This document shows positions 17,902 to 27,058 of a DNA stretch of 64,000 bases, one piece after another. Each line of letters opens with the position of its first letter. The first letter of the stretch is position 1. This DNA is from Actinomycetota bacterium (GTDB lineage Bacteria > Actinomycetota > Acidimicrobiia > Acidimicrobiales > Ilumatobacteraceae): the NCBI GenBank assembly GCA_005790505.1, contig SXUP01000009.1, positions 1 through 64,000 of the forward strand. The letters run 5' to 3'. The notes under the pieces were generated by a model. That model saw nothing but the letters and a program-made list of their open reading frames with translations. It was not told the DNA's origin and made no database searches. The translations under genes were made by a program, and so were the position numbers.

Positions 17902-18143
17902 AATTCAACAAATTGAAATGGCTCCCACAATGACATGTGGGAGGCTGGTGCGTAGTTCAAAACCCCAGTGTTGATGGGGGAGCGGCTGGGGTTTCAGTAG
18001 ATGTTTAGAACGCCAAACACCGTTTCTTGGAATGCCTCGCACAAATTCGCATAGTGCGCTCCGGATGTTGATTTGGTGAGACAAAACTTGACGTATTGAA
18101 TTTGTAACGCCTGCTAGGGCTTAGTTAGGAAGACGATTTGTGC
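17902..18143. other. intergenic region with two inverted repeats
   Basis: This 242-bp gap follows the 3' end of the hydrolase gene. Two perfect inverted repeats are visible: an 8-bp stem at 17922-17929 / 17936-17943 with a 6-nt loop, and a 9-bp stem AAACCCCAG / CTGGGGTTT at 17960-17968 / 17986-17994. The second could act as a terminator for the leftward hydrolase transcript because TTTT follows the stem on the minus strand. A plus-strand TTGACG-18 bp-TGCTAG promoter-like pair lies at 18088-18117 and would read antisense into the hydrolase gene. Confidence 0.5.
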
Positions 18144-18839
18144 TTATTTGCGACGGAGAAATGCTAAGAGAGCAGAAGCTATTGCTTCAGGCTGCTCTGG
18201 CAACATCGCATGACCAGACCCGTTGATTTCGACAAGTTGTGCATGCGGGGCACACTCAGTTTGGTATCGACGCCCGTTCTCAACAGGCGCAATGGCATCT
18301 TGGAATGCCTGAATGACGAGCACGCGTGGAACAGTCGCAGACCACCAATCCTCTCGAGGCGTTGATGCAACAGCCCCCCTTTGGTACTTCATAATCTCTG
18401 GATACCAGCCATCTCTCCAACTGCTGGGGTCGTTGCCTTCGGCGAAAAATGCAGTGCGAACGGCGTCAAGATGAGCGCTGTCGCTCAGAGATTTGTCATA
18501 ACAGGAAAAAAGCACTTGCCACATCTCAACGGGTGGTTCCACAAGACCCCCCGCGGCTAACAATGTGAGCGATAAAACACGCCCTGGAAAATCGGCGGTG
18601 ATGCATCGAGATAGTCGGTTACCAAATGCATGACCCACCAAGTGAAATCTTTCAATTCCCAACTCGTCAATCTGTTGAATTGTGTCGAGAGCTAGGTCAT
18701 GAAGACTCGGACGATCAGAAAAGTGAGGTCGTGGTTCTATTGCAATGGGTCTAAAAGCGGCCTGATGCAGTGAATCTGAGAGCAAATCAAAGTCCGAGCT
18801 GGGGCGACCAAGAGATGGGATAAGAACAACAGATTCCAC
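18144..18839 (-). CDS. alpha/beta hydrolase fold protein lacking the nucleophile serine
   Basis: The 231-aa protein has the alpha/beta hydrolase pattern: nucleophile elbow G69-H-A71-F-G73, a later acid position Asp181 (QAFQDAIAPVENG) and His210 (GSGHAMLPEQP). The elbow residue that should be Ser, Asp or Cys is Ala71, so classic esterase chemistry is unlikely. It could be a non-enzymatic paralogue or a cofactor-free enzyme using His/Asp only, as some dioxygenases do. It is transcribed away from the exported protein at 18978. Confidence 0.85.
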   Translation of the reverse strand: MESVVLIPSLGRPSSDFDLLSDSLHQAAFRPIAIEPRPHFSDRPSLHDLALDTIQQIDELGIERFHLVGHAFGNRLSRCITADFPGRVLSLTLLAAGGLVEPPVEMWQVLFSCYDKSLSDSAHLDAVRTAFFAEGNDPSSWRDGWYPEIMKYQRGAVASTPREDWWSATVPRVLVIQAFQDAIAPVENGRRYQTECAPHAQLVEINGSGHAMLPEQPEAIASALLAFLRRK

Positions 18840-18977
18840 AGCAAGACGATAACCCCTGTTTCTTTTCGCATCTAGCTGGCGCTAGTAACCTTTAGATAGA
18901 TGACGCAAGGTGTGGCGGCAAATAACGCTCCACATTTCGAACCATCCCCTACAAATGGCTTGCTAGCGTTGTAAACG

Positions 18978-19553
18978 ATGATTCCTAAATTGGCATGTTG
19001 CGTGGTGGCGCTGGGGTCATTTGTCTTGCTGGCATCGCCTACCCGCGCCGCTGATGTTTCAAGCTGTCCGGCTCCGCCCGCCGCCGTGGGAGTTTTTGTT
19101 GGAGTGTTGGAGTCCCGTGACGACATCACGGGTACGTTCAGGATTGTTCAATTGCGAGCTGGTTCTCTGGAGGGATACACGACGCCCACTGCAGGCGCTT
19201 TGGTTGATATTCGCTACGGCAACGATGTCAAGTTTTTGTCGATTGGCGAGTCGTATTTAGTCGGTGCTGGAACTGATGCAGCAACACTCGTGCTTTCATC
19301 GTCCGTTCGTAAATCAGAGGCACTTTTTGGTGGCAACGAGATTGCTGGTGTTGACAACGGGGGGGAAAATTGCCCCAACCTTGAAAATCCCATTCGCACA
19401 CTGCACGTCGACGGCACCAGCATTGATTCAGGGATATTCACAAGTTTTTTTGACAGCAAAGTCTCCCTATCAATCGCTATTTTGGCACCATCACTGCTCT
19501 TTCTTGCAATATTGATTGCTCTGGTTTTGGGGCGCAGGGTGGTCAGGCAGTAG
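18978..19553 (+). CDS. exported membrane-anchored protein of unknown function
   Basis: The 191-aa product has a signal peptide (basic start, hydrophobic core, ASPTRAADV cleavage region near residue 24), an extracytoplasmic domain with two Cys residues that could pair, and a C-terminal transmembrane helix near residues 163-186 followed by a basic RRVVRQ tail. This is the layout of a type I membrane protein facing outward. No known domain recognised. It converges on rpe with an 11-bp overlap. Confidence 0.75.
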   Translation: MIPKLACCVVALGSFVLLASPTRAADVSSCPAPPAAVGVFVGVLESRDDITGTFRIVQLRAGSLEGYTTPTAGALVDIRYGNDVKFLSIGESYLVGAGTDAATLVLSSSVRKSEALFGGNEIAGVDNGGENCPNLENPIRTLHVDGTSIDSGIFTSFFDSKVSLSIAILAPSLLFLAILIALVLGRRVVRQ

Positions 19554-20229
19554 CGACAGCGGTTGCTCTGTCGCGAAGATCAGCGATGGCGTGGGCGAGT
19601 CCCTTGGGATCTTTAAACAATGCGCTTCCAGCGACAAAGGCATTCGCTCCCGCGGTTCGAGCAGCCGCAATCGTTGCTGCAGAAATTCCACCATCAACTT
19701 CAAGATCAATCGTGTCGGCGAGGCCTGCGTTGTTGATGAGTTCTCGTACCTTGCCGATTTTGGGTTCCATCGTTGCGATGTAACTCTGTCCACCGAATCC
19801 GGGATTCACAGTCATCACCAACACCAAATCAATCAAGTCCAGCACTTGTTCAATGATGTGGTGTGGCGTCTGTGGATTTATCGATACGCCAGCAGTTGCG
19901 CCCAAAGATCGAATTGATTCAAGCGTGCGGTGCAGATGAGTACACGCTTCAGCATGGACGATTAATCTAGAGCATCCTGCGTTGATAAATAGTGGCGCCA
20001 GTAAATCAGCGTCTACAACCATGAGGTGTGCCTCGAAAGGCAAAGATGTGTGTTGACGCGTGGAAGCAACCACATCAGGGCCAAACGTGAGATTTGGAAC
20101 GAACTGACCGTCCATTACATCCCAGTGAATGCGGTCGGCACCTGCGGCTTCAAGAGCGCGGATTTCGTCGCCGAGTCGGGAGAAGTCGGCAGGTAAAACA
20201 GACGGGGCAATTTGAATTGGTCTCGGCAC
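19543..20229 (-). CDS. rpe: ribulose-phosphate 3-epimerase
   Basis: Rpe interconverts ribulose-5-phosphate and xylulose-5-phosphate in the pentose phosphate pathway. The 228-aa TIM barrel has HWDVMDGQFVPNLTFGP, HLMVVD, MTVNPGFGGQSYI and EVDGGI, with the metal-binding His and Asp residues in place. The start ATG gives the expected IAPSVLPADFSRL N-terminus. It is divergent from the RNA methyltransferase gene, with a shared 62-bp promoter gap. Confidence 0.95.
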   Translation of the reverse strand: MPRPIQIAPSVLPADFSRLGDEIRALEAAGADRIHWDVMDGQFVPNLTFGPDVVASTRQHTSLPFEAHLMVVDADLLAPLFINAGCSRLIVHAEACTHLHRTLESIRSLGATAGVSINPQTPHHIIEQVLDLIDLVLVMTVNPGFGGQSYIATMEPKIGKVRELINNAGLADTIDLEVDGGISAATIAAARTAGANAFVAGSALFKDPKGLAHAIADLRDRATAVATA

Positions 20230-20291
20230 ACCTTTAGCCTACCGAATGATGAAGACACGAACGGGTGACTTTCACCTCGTACGCTATTGAA

Positions 20292-21476
20292 ATGGAATCC
20301 GAAGTACATCGCGTGCAGGTGGAGAAACTTGTTGCCGGTGGCGAAGGGCTCGCACGCCTCAAGGATGGTCGCGTGGTCTTTGTCCCCGCCGTTATTACGG
20401 GCGAAACAGTTGATGTACAACTAGTGGAGAAAAAGACCGACTTTGCCCGTGCGCTGCTGCACGGAATCATCGAGCCTTCACCCGCGCGCCGTCTGGCCCC
20501 TTGCCCTGAAGTCAATCGCGGATGTGGCGGATGCGATTGGCAACATATGAAACGTGAACAGCAGTCGTTGTCAAAAGCGGAGATTGTCAAGGAAGCATTT
20601 CAGCGCACCGCAAAACTGCTCGTAGATATTCCAGAAGCAATTGCGCTTCCTGACTCAGCTCGTCGAACCACGGTTCGTATGGTGGCGGGTGCTGACGGAG
20701 TTTTGGGATTTCGTGGTGCGGACTCTCACGATGTTGTGACCACGACAAACTGCATGATCGCCCACGAGGCAATCAATGAATTGTTGAGAACTCCTGTGCT
20801 CAAGGGGGCCGGAGAAGTCACTTTGCGAGTGGGTGCCAGAACCGGAGATTTGGCGGCTTGGTGCCATGAGGGTGAACTGACAGAGACTTTTCCCTCATCC
20901 GTCAAGCGTGGTGAGCGAGCAAAGGTTCGAGAAGTAATCGCAGGTCATCAGTTTCAAGTATCAATGGGTTCTTTTTTTCAGCCATCACCTGAGGCGGCTG
21001 AAATGATCGCCGACACCATTGTGGCTGGACTAGATGACCTTGGTACCGAAGGTGGGACGCTCGTTGATGCTTACGGAGGCATCGGGCTTTTTGCTGGATG
21101 TTTTGCCCATCGCTTTGACGAACTCGTTGTTGTTGAAAACAGCAAGTCGGCGTGTGGTGATGCAATCGTCAATCTCGCCGACTGTGCCGCCACGATTGTG
21201 GAATGCAATGTAGAACAGTGGCGCGCTACGGCGGCTGATGTCGTAATTGCTGATCCAGCTCGTGCTGGTCTTGGAAAAGCAGGTGTGCGGGCATTACTTG
21301 GTGCTCAGGCAACAGTTTTTATTTTGATTAGTTGTGATGCCGTTGCTGCTGCTCGCGATGTGGGGCTCCTTGCGGCAAGCGGCTACAACGTGCATTCAGT
21401 GACGGCGCTTGACTTGTTTCCCGAAACTCACCATGTTGAAGTCGTGTCGGTTTTGATGAAGTCTGCGAGAAACTAG
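20292..21476 (+). CDS. TrmA/RlmD-type RNA (uracil-5-)methyltransferase
   Basis: A TRAM domain (about residues 1-60 from ATG 20292) precedes a Rossmann methyltransferase. Cys71, Cys78, Cys81 and Cys154 match the C-x5/6-C-x2-C-x70-C iron-sulfur ligands of RlmD. The C-terminal part has VDAYGGIGLFAG, ADPARAGLG and the catalytic Cys in ISCDA. It should make m5U in rRNA or tRNA; the exact target cannot be fixed. GTG 20265 is an alternative start, nine codons upstream. Its stop overlaps the convergent acyltransferase gene by 4 bp. Confidence 0.9.
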   Translation: MESEVHRVQVEKLVAGGEGLARLKDGRVVFVPAVITGETVDVQLVEKKTDFARALLHGIIEPSPARRLAPCPEVNRGCGGCDWQHMKREQQSLSKAEIVKEAFQRTAKLLVDIPEAIALPDSARRTTVRMVAGADGVLGFRGADSHDVVTTTNCMIAHEAINELLRTPVLKGAGEVTLRVGARTGDLAAWCHEGELTETFPSSVKRGERAKVREVIAGHQFQVSMGSFFQPSPEAAEMIADTIVAGLDDLGTEGGTLVDAYGGIGLFAGCFAHRFDELVVVENSKSACGDAIVNLADCAATIVECNVEQWRATAADVVIADPARAGLGKAGVRALLGAQATVFILISCDAVAAARDVGLLAASGYNVHSVTALDLFPETHHVEVVSVLMKSARN

Positions 21477-23425
21477 CCCAAGCCAAGTATTTCAGAGGTC
21501 AGCCAGGATGCGACTTGGGTTTTGCCGCTATCACTCAGATGTAGTCCATCCCGACGAATCTCTCTGTCGCGTTTGGCGCCAATCGTCCCGACAAACGCAG
21601 GAAAGTCCCCAAATTCAACCCGTAGGCCAGCAGTTGCTTGCACGACTAAATCGTTAAGTGCATCGATGCGTGCGGGGTCATTTTGTGGTGTTATTTTCCG
21701 ATCAACGTGAGCACCACTTAGCCAAATCATTTTTGCACCTGTTGATGTCAAGACCTCGGTGGCGAGTCGGTATTCCCGCTTGACGTACTCATCAAAGTTG
21801 GCCTTCCCAACATGTGTCCATTCAGACCCAAGAGACGGCACAAGTCGGTCGCAGGCATCCCATGCCGTGATGTATCCAATTACAACATCGGGGCGGAACT
21901 GTGCCGCTGATGAGACCCACGAGATGACATCAGGGTCGCTCAGTTGTTCTGGGTCAACAGCGACGTCCCAGGCAGAACAAAGATCACCCACTTCGCCGAC
22001 TTCGCCACCGGGAATTCTTTTCAGGCCGTATCGCGTGATGACACAGCCATCATGCGACTTGTTGTAGACAACGATCTTTCCTTTGTTGGTTGTCGACCAA
22101 TCATTGAGTGCTTCACCAATTTGTTTGCTGACAGAGTCGCCAACAACAAGTATTCGCAACTCATCATTTGGAGATGATTCACTTGTCGGTATCAGAACCT
22201 GCTTTATTTCAACTGGTCTTTGAGCATTTGCACCCAGAAGCGCCGCGAATGTGACGCCAGTAATGGCGAGTACGGCACATGTCGCTGGCCAAGGGTGCAG
22301 TCTTCGAATTGAAAAAGGCATCCGACGACGCATTATTGGCTGCTCAATAAAATGAAAACTGAGCCCTGCAACCACGACTGTAAGCAGGAGACCAATTGCA
22401 AATCCACCCGTAGTTTCTAGGCGTCTTGGAGTGATTACGACAAGATAGATCGGCCAATGAAAGAGATAAACGCCATAACTGATTCTTCCAAGCCATCGCA
22501 ATGGACTCCACTGACAAAAAACATGAAGTGGTCCAGTCGATGGCTGGGAGATGGCCACAATCATGACTGCAGCAATAATTGCAATGCCCAAAAATCCTCC
22601 GTAATTGAACATCCACGAACTTTGTTCACTCACGGTGAATACAGAAATCACAAAAGCGATGACGCCGATATAGCCAGCAGTCAATGTCACGCCACGACCA
22701 ACTGTGGTGCGTGGATTGCCCCGAAGAAAAATAATTCCCGCCAATGCCATGCCGACGAATAATGCCTGAGCCCGCGTATCGGTGCCGTAGTAAACGCGGG
22801 TGGGGTCACCACCTGTGTATAAAACCGACATTGTTGCCCCTGATGCAAGAGCAAGTAGTGCACTCAAGGAAACAAGGACACGGACACCTTGGGAGCGAAA
22901 AAATTTAAGACAGAAAAGTAGAAAAAATGGTGCAAATAAATAAAACTGTTCTTCTATCGCAAATGACCAGGCGTGATACATCGGGGATGGATTGTCAAAC
23001 TGCTGAAAATATGAAACCCCGGAAAATATCTCAAACCAATTAGCGCTGTATGACAGCGTTGAGACAAGCGATCCAGTCCACCGCGCAGTAAGGGTCTGGT
23101 CCGCGCGGATGACTAGGTATAGAGCAAGAGATGTGCTGGCAATCAGCAGGGCTGGAAGGAGACGTCGCACCCGTCGACCGGCGTATGCCACGAGGTTGAT
23201 GTTTTCGGTGGAGCGCCATTCATGCAGCGCGATTGAAGTAATCAGATAACTAGAGATCACGAAGAAAACGTCAATAGCCAATATTCCGCCAGGCAAAAAA
23301 TCTGGTCGGGCATGAAAAATGATGGGGCCCAGCAGCACCAATAATCCCCGAAGGCCATCAAGACCAGGAATATAAGTAAGCCGATGTTGCTTGTTTTCTG
23401 GACTAGAGATGGGGGAGTCATTCAT
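21473..23425 (-). CDS. acyltransferase 3 with C-terminal SGNH domain (OafA/OatA-like)
   Basis: The 650-aa protein has about ten predicted transmembrane helices in an acyltransferase-3 domain (YIPGLDGLRGLLVLLG at the start, with His38 as likely catalytic residue), followed by an extracytoplasmic SGNH hydrolase domain with GDS at 429-431 and D626-G-L-H629. This two-part layout moves acetyl or similar groups across the membrane onto surface polysaccharide, LPS-like glycan or peptidoglycan. Substrate is not predictable. ATG 23425 is preferred; the frame continues to TTG 23458. Confidence 0.9.
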   Translation of the reverse strand: MNDSPISSPENKQHRLTYIPGLDGLRGLLVLLGPIIFHARPDFLPGGILAIDVFFVISSYLITSIALHEWRSTENINLVAYAGRRVRRLLPALLIASTSLALYLVIRADQTLTARWTGSLVSTLSYSANWFEIFSGVSYFQQFDNPSPMYHAWSFAIEEQFYLFAPFFLLFCLKFFRSQGVRVLVSLSALLALASGATMSVLYTGGDPTRVYYGTDTRAQALFVGMALAGIIFLRGNPRTTVGRGVTLTAGYIGVIAFVISVFTVSEQSSWMFNYGGFLGIAIIAAVMIVAISQPSTGPLHVFCQWSPLRWLGRISYGVYLFHWPIYLVVITPRRLETTGGFAIGLLLTVVVAGLSFHFIEQPIMRRRMPFSIRRLHPWPATCAVLAITGVTFAALLGANAQRPVEIKQVLIPTSESSPNDELRILVVGDSVSKQIGEALNDWSTTNKGKIVVYNKSHDGCVITRYGLKRIPGGEVGEVGDLCSAWDVAVDPEQLSDPDVISWVSSAAQFRPDVVIGYITAWDACDRLVPSLGSEWTHVGKANFDEYVKREYRLATEVLTSTGAKMIWLSGAHVDRKITPQNDPARIDALNDLVVQATAGLRVEFGDFPAFVGTIGAKRDREIRRDGLHLSDSGKTQVASWLTSEILGLG

Positions 23426-23510
23426 AGAAAGGTCAAGCCCGCTGCAGGTTAGCGACAATCAGCAATTGTTCAGCCGTAGAAAAACAAAACTGCGCGTGAT
23501 CCAACGACAG

Positions 23511-23583
23511 TGCGCCCTCTGGGGTTCGAACCCAGGACCTGCGGATTAAGAGTCCGTTGCTCTACCAGCTGAGCTAAAGGCGC
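23511..23583 (-). tRNA. tRNA-Lys (anticodon CUU)
   Basis: The 73-nt cloverleaf has a GCGCCTT/AGGGCGC acceptor stem, a D arm with AGCTCAGCTGGTAGAG, an anticodon stem-loop ending GGACTCTTAATCC and the TTCGAA T-loop. The discriminator is A; CCA is not encoded. Confidence 0.95.
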
Positions 23584-23661
23584 GTGCCGATAATCATAGA
23601 ACGAATGCTCAAAGATTAAGAATTACGCAGGCCTCAGTGATTTTGAGCCGATATTTTTTGG

Positions 23662-23736
23662 GGTGAACGAGGGGTCTCGAACCCCCGACCTCCAGGACCA
23701 CAACCTGGCGCTCTAACCAACTGAGCTACGCCCACC
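23662..23736 (-). tRNA. tRNA-His (anticodon GUG)
   Basis: The cloverleaf has anticodon loop TTGTGGT and the T-loop TTCGAGA. A genomically encoded G at 23736 would be the G-1 of tRNA-His and pairs with discriminator C73 at 23662, the histidine identity element. CCA is not encoded; the tRNA lies 78 bp from tRNA-Lys in the same orientation. Confidence 0.95.
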
Positions 23737-23879
23737 ATGACGAGCTTGTATTGTGCCACGCCTGGCTTAAAGAGCCAACTTTATTGCATCTTTCTTGATT
23801 TCTGTCTGTTTTTAGTAGGACTGGAAACTCCCTCTTGTTTTCACGATAGGATGATGACAATCCGAATAGGGGCTGATAA

Positions 23880-25253
23880 ATGAACGCGATATCTTCCGCG
23901 TTGCAGAACAACTTGGCAGAACGCGCCAAGAAAATAACTCGTCGCGAATTGCAGGTTTACGCTGACCGCACTCAAGCTTCGCAAGCAGCAAATCTGAGGG
24001 CCCGCAGGGTTCTGCCGTTGGGAGTTCCCTCAAGTTTTCAGGCCTATGACCCGTACCCAATCGTTGCAAAGCGTGCACAAGGTGCCTGGATTGAAGACAT
24101 TGACGGCAATCGTTATATTGACTTCAGCCTCGGCTTTGGCGCGTTGTTCGCAGGGCATTGTCATCCGCTTGTGCAAGATGCAATTGCCAGACAGATGAAC
24201 AATGGAACACTATTTGTTTCGCCGTGTGAAGCCAATGCTGACGTTGCAGATCTTCTCGTTGAGCGCTACGGGTTGCCCATGTGGCGTTTTACTAACTCAG
24301 GCACCGAGTCAACCATGGACGCCATTCGTGTTGCTCGCGCAATTACGGGGCGCGATCACATTGTCAAAGTAGAAGGTGGCTATCACGGGCATCATGATGA
24401 AGTCATGATTTCAATGAAGCCGGCACTAAATGCGGCGGGAGACGCCTCAAGCCCGAACAAGGTGCCAGCAACTGCGGGCATCACAAAAGCGGTACTTCAA
24501 GACACAATCGTTATTCCGTACAACGATCCTGAGGCACTAGATCGAGTGCTCAAATCAGGCACGGTTGCTTGTTTCATCGTCGAGCCAGCGTTGCAAAACA
24601 TCAGTATTTGTCTGCCCGATGACGGTTATCTGCAACAAGTTCGAGCAATTACTCAGAAGTATGGAACCATGCTCATTTTCGATGAGGTAAAAACCGGCAT
24701 TACTGCTGGATGGTCGGGGGCGACTGGTCACTTTGGGGTCACTCCTGATTTGGTATGTCTGGCTAAAAGTATTGGTGGTGGTTTACCGCTCGGAGCCTTC
24801 GGCGGCTCTCAAGAATGCATGGATCAAATCACTTCTGGCAAAGTGCTTCATTTGGGCACTTACAACGGAAATCCGCTCTGTATGGCCGCGGCAAAAGCGG
24901 TGCTTTCTCAAGTGTGCACACAAGAGGCAACTCTTCACGCGATTGCTCGTAATCAGAGCATCGTAGATGAATGTGATGCAATTATTGCCAGAACTGGAGT
25001 TCCTGCTCACACTGTCAAACTCGGGGCCAAGGCTTGTGTTACGTGGTCCGCTACTGTCGTGCGCAATTATCGTGATTACAAAGCGACTGATTTTGATCTC
25101 GCGTTTGCTCAGTGGCTGCATCACATCAACAGAGGATTGATGCTGCCCCCAGGTCTTGACGATCAGTGGCTATGTTCAATTATGCACACTGAGTCAGACA
25201 CGCGACGCGTTGCTGAAGTCTTCGAACAATTTGTTGATGAACTCATCGCCTGA
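23880..25253 (+). CDS. class III aminotransferase (glutamate-1-semialdehyde aminomutase-like)
   Basis: The 457-aa fold-type I PLP enzyme has the class III pattern: NSGTESTMDAIR, GGYHGHHDEVM, IFDEVKTG with the PLP-contacting Asp, and the Schiff-base Lys in LAKSIGGGLPLGAFGG. It resembles GSA aminomutase (HemL), but an N-terminal extension of about 40 residues and no other heme genes nearby make a stand-alone amine aminotransferase equally likely. Its 3' end overlaps the DUF983 gene by 17 bp. Confidence 0.85.
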   Translation: MNAISSALQNNLAERAKKITRRELQVYADRTQASQAANLRARRVLPLGVPSSFQAYDPYPIVAKRAQGAWIEDIDGNRYIDFSLGFGALFAGHCHPLVQDAIARQMNNGTLFVSPCEANADVADLLVERYGLPMWRFTNSGTESTMDAIRVARAITGRDHIVKVEGGYHGHHDEVMISMKPALNAAGDASSPNKVPATAGITKAVLQDTIVIPYNDPEALDRVLKSGTVACFIVEPALQNISICLPDDGYLQQVRAITQKYGTMLIFDEVKTGITAGWSGATGHFGVTPDLVCLAKSIGGGLPLGAFGGSQECMDQITSGKVLHLGTYNGNPLCMAAAKAVLSQVCTQEATLHAIARNQSIVDECDAIIARTGVPAHTVKLGAKACVTWSATVVRNYRDYKATDFDLAFAQWLHHINRGLMLPPGLDDQWLCSIMHTESDTRRVAEVFEQFVDELIA

Positions 25254-25692
25254 TTTTTTGGCAGTTCCTTCGTCACTTTCTCCGTTACGACCGTCAATCA
25301 TCCGAATGATCCTGCGCGGATTATTTCGCCGTTGTTCGTGGTGTGGTGGCAAAGGTGCTTTTTTTATCTCATGGTTCAAGAAAAATGATTATTGCAACAC
25401 CTGCGCGATGAGTTGGAAACGTAATTTGCAGGGTTTTGAGTTGGGTGCAGCCACGATGGGCGTATTCATCACTTTTGGGTCAATATTGGCCTGGATGGTG
25501 ATCGGTGGTGTGGCTGGATTTTCTGTCGTTGTTTTGTTGAGTGTGGCAGCCGTCTTGGCGGTTGCCCTTCCAATCTTGAGTTACCCAATCACCTACACCG
25601 TTTGGTTTGGTGTTGATTTGGCGATGCACGCCCCTGATGCAACCGACCTAGAGCAGGCCAAAGTCCGCCTGCTGGAATTGCCCTCAAAATAA
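25237..25692 (+). CDS. DUF983 family membrane protein
   Basis: The 151-aa product has a CSWCGGKGAFF and CNTCAMSW zinc-ribbon-like segment followed by two strong transmembrane helices (FITFGSILAWMVIGGVAGF and VVLLSVAAVLAVALPIL), the DUF983 layout. ATG 25237 overlaps the preceding aminotransferase. Family function is unknown; some members sit near cytochrome oxidase genes, which are not present here. Confidence 0.8.
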   Translation: MNSSPDFLAVPSSLSPLRPSIIRMILRGLFRRCSWCGGKGAFFISWFKKNDYCNTCAMSWKRNLQGFELGAATMGVFITFGSILAWMVIGGVAGFSVVVLLSVAAVLAVALPILSYPITYTVWFGVDLAMHAPDATDLEQAKVRLLELPSK

Positions 25693-25705
25693 TCGGTGAC
25701 AATGC

Positions 25706-25734
25706 TTGACCGAACACCTGTTCGTAGGTACTAT
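25706..25734 (+). promoter_or_regulatory. recA promoter with LexA (SOS) box in the spacer
   Basis: TTGACC (25706-25711) and TACTAT (25729-25734) are separated by 17 bp and form a near-consensus sigma-70-type promoter. The spacer holds GAACACCTGTTC at 25712-25723, a perfect GAAC-N4-GTTC LexA operator starting directly after the -35 hexamer. Bound LexA would block RNA polymerase; this is the expected SOS control of recA. It leaves a leader of about 175 nt before the recA start. Confidence 0.9.
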
Positions 25735-25777
25735 GTCTGTGTTCGAACAAACAGAACCCTTCTGGACCTGGCTCGCT

Positions 25778-25814
25778 CAGGGAATTAGTCGTTCAGCCAG
25801 AGCGACAATCCCTG
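25778..25814 (+). promoter_or_regulatory. stem-loop in the recA leader
   Basis: CAGGGA (25778-25783) pairs with TCCCTG (25809-25814), and the inner GTCG (25788-25791) with CGAC (25803-25806), giving a bulged hairpin in the 5' leader of recA. A role in mRNA stability or translation is only a suggestion. Confidence 0.4.
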
Positions 25815-25917
25815 CCACACCTGGTCTTTAGGGTTCGCTTCCACCACGGGAGCTTGGGCTCTCACATAGTCACCAATCATCAACACCAACAGTTGAATGT
25901 CAGAAAGGCACAACATC

Positions 25918-26967
25918 ATGAACGAACAGACACCAGAACGCGCCAAAGCCCTCGATGCGGCCCTTGCCAGCATCGAAAAGCAGCATGGTAAGGGCTCCAT
26001 TATGCGCATGGGAGAAAAAGGCTCCATGAATGTTGAGACCATCTCTACGGGCGCTCTACCGCTCGACTTGGCACTCGGAGTTGGCGGTTTGCCACGTGGT
26101 CGGGTCATCGAGATCTACGGTCCAGAAGCGTCCGGCAAATCCACGCTGGCAATGCATGTCGTAGCCGAGGCGCAACGCAATGGCGGAATCTGTGCCTACA
26201 TCGACGCCGAGCATGCCATGGACCCTTCCTATGCAAAAGCAATTGGTGTTGACATTGACCAACTGCTGATTTCCCAACCAGATACTGGTGAGCAGGCATT
26301 AGAAATTGCTGACATGTTGGTGCGCTCTGGAGCCCTTGATGTCATCGTTATTGACTCGGTGGCGGCTCTCACTCCGCGTGCGGAAATTGAAGGCGAAATG
26401 GGGGACAGTCACATGGGTCTGCAGGCACGTCTCATGAGTCAGGCATTGCGCAAACTCACGGCCAACCTCAATAAGTCCAAGACGGTTCTGATCTTTATCA
26501 ATCAGTTGCGTGAAAAAATTGGTGTGATGTTCGGATCGCCTGAAACCACCACTGGTGGTCGCGCGCTCAAGTTTTATTCGTCGGTGCGTCTTGACATTCG
26601 ACGGATTGAGGCAATCAAAGACGGTGTAGAAATTGTAGGTTCTCGTACACGTGTCAAAGTTGTGAAGAACAAAGTCGCTCCACCGTTCAAGCAAGCAGAG
26701 TTCGACATCATGTATGGCAAGGGCATCAGCCGAGAGGGCGCACTGCTAGACATCGCCGTTGAGATGGGCCTCGCTAAAAAAGCTGGCGCATGGTTTACAT
26801 ATGAGGGTGAGCAACTCGGGCAGGGGCGTGAAAATGCCAAGAATTATCTGGCAGAGCATCCTGAAATCATGATGGAACTCACTGAAAAAATTCGGTTAAA
26901 AGCAGGTGTCGGAGTTGCTACAGACGAGTTTTCTGTGGCTGACGACGCTCCAATTGAACTTGACTGA
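25918..26967 (+). CDS. recA: recombinase RecA
   Basis: RecA forms the ATP-dependent filament for homologous recombination and triggers LexA self-cleavage. The 349-aa protein has Walker [10 protein letters not shown] at residues 68-76, the L1/L2 region with [22 protein letters not shown], and the usual acidic C-terminus. ATG 25918 is preferred over an in-frame upstream ATG because GAAAGG at 25903-25908 is spaced correctly. No recX follows; the next gene is an unrelated exported protein. Confidence 0.97.
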   Translation: MNEQTPERAKALDAALASIEKQHGKGSIMRMGEKGSMNVETISTGALPLDLALGVGGLPRGRVIEIYGPEASGKSTLAMHVVAEAQRNGGICAYIDAEHAMDPSYAKAIGVDIDQLLISQPDTGEQALEIADMLVRSGALDVIVIDSVAALTPRAEIEGEMGDSHMGLQARLMSQALRKLTANLNKSKTVLIFINQLREKIGVMFGSPETTTGGRALKFYSSVRLDIRRIEAIKDGVEIVGSRTRVKVVKNKVAPPFKQAEFDIMYGKGISREGALLDIAVEMGLAKKAGAWFTYEGEQLGQGRENAKNYLAEHPEIMMELTEKIRLKAGVGVATDEFSVADDAPIELD

Positions 26968-27058
26968 GGCAAAGCGCCGAGCAAACTGAAGACTTTGAAT
27001 TCCCTAGCGACGAGTTGATAGCGTATTACTCAACTTATCCGCGTCATAGTTAGGAGAT

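Noticed and set aside
23511-23736. Mobile element insertion at the tRNA-Lys/tRNA-His pair
   Set aside because: No integrase, terminal repeats or duplicated tRNA ends on either side; neighbours look chromosomal.
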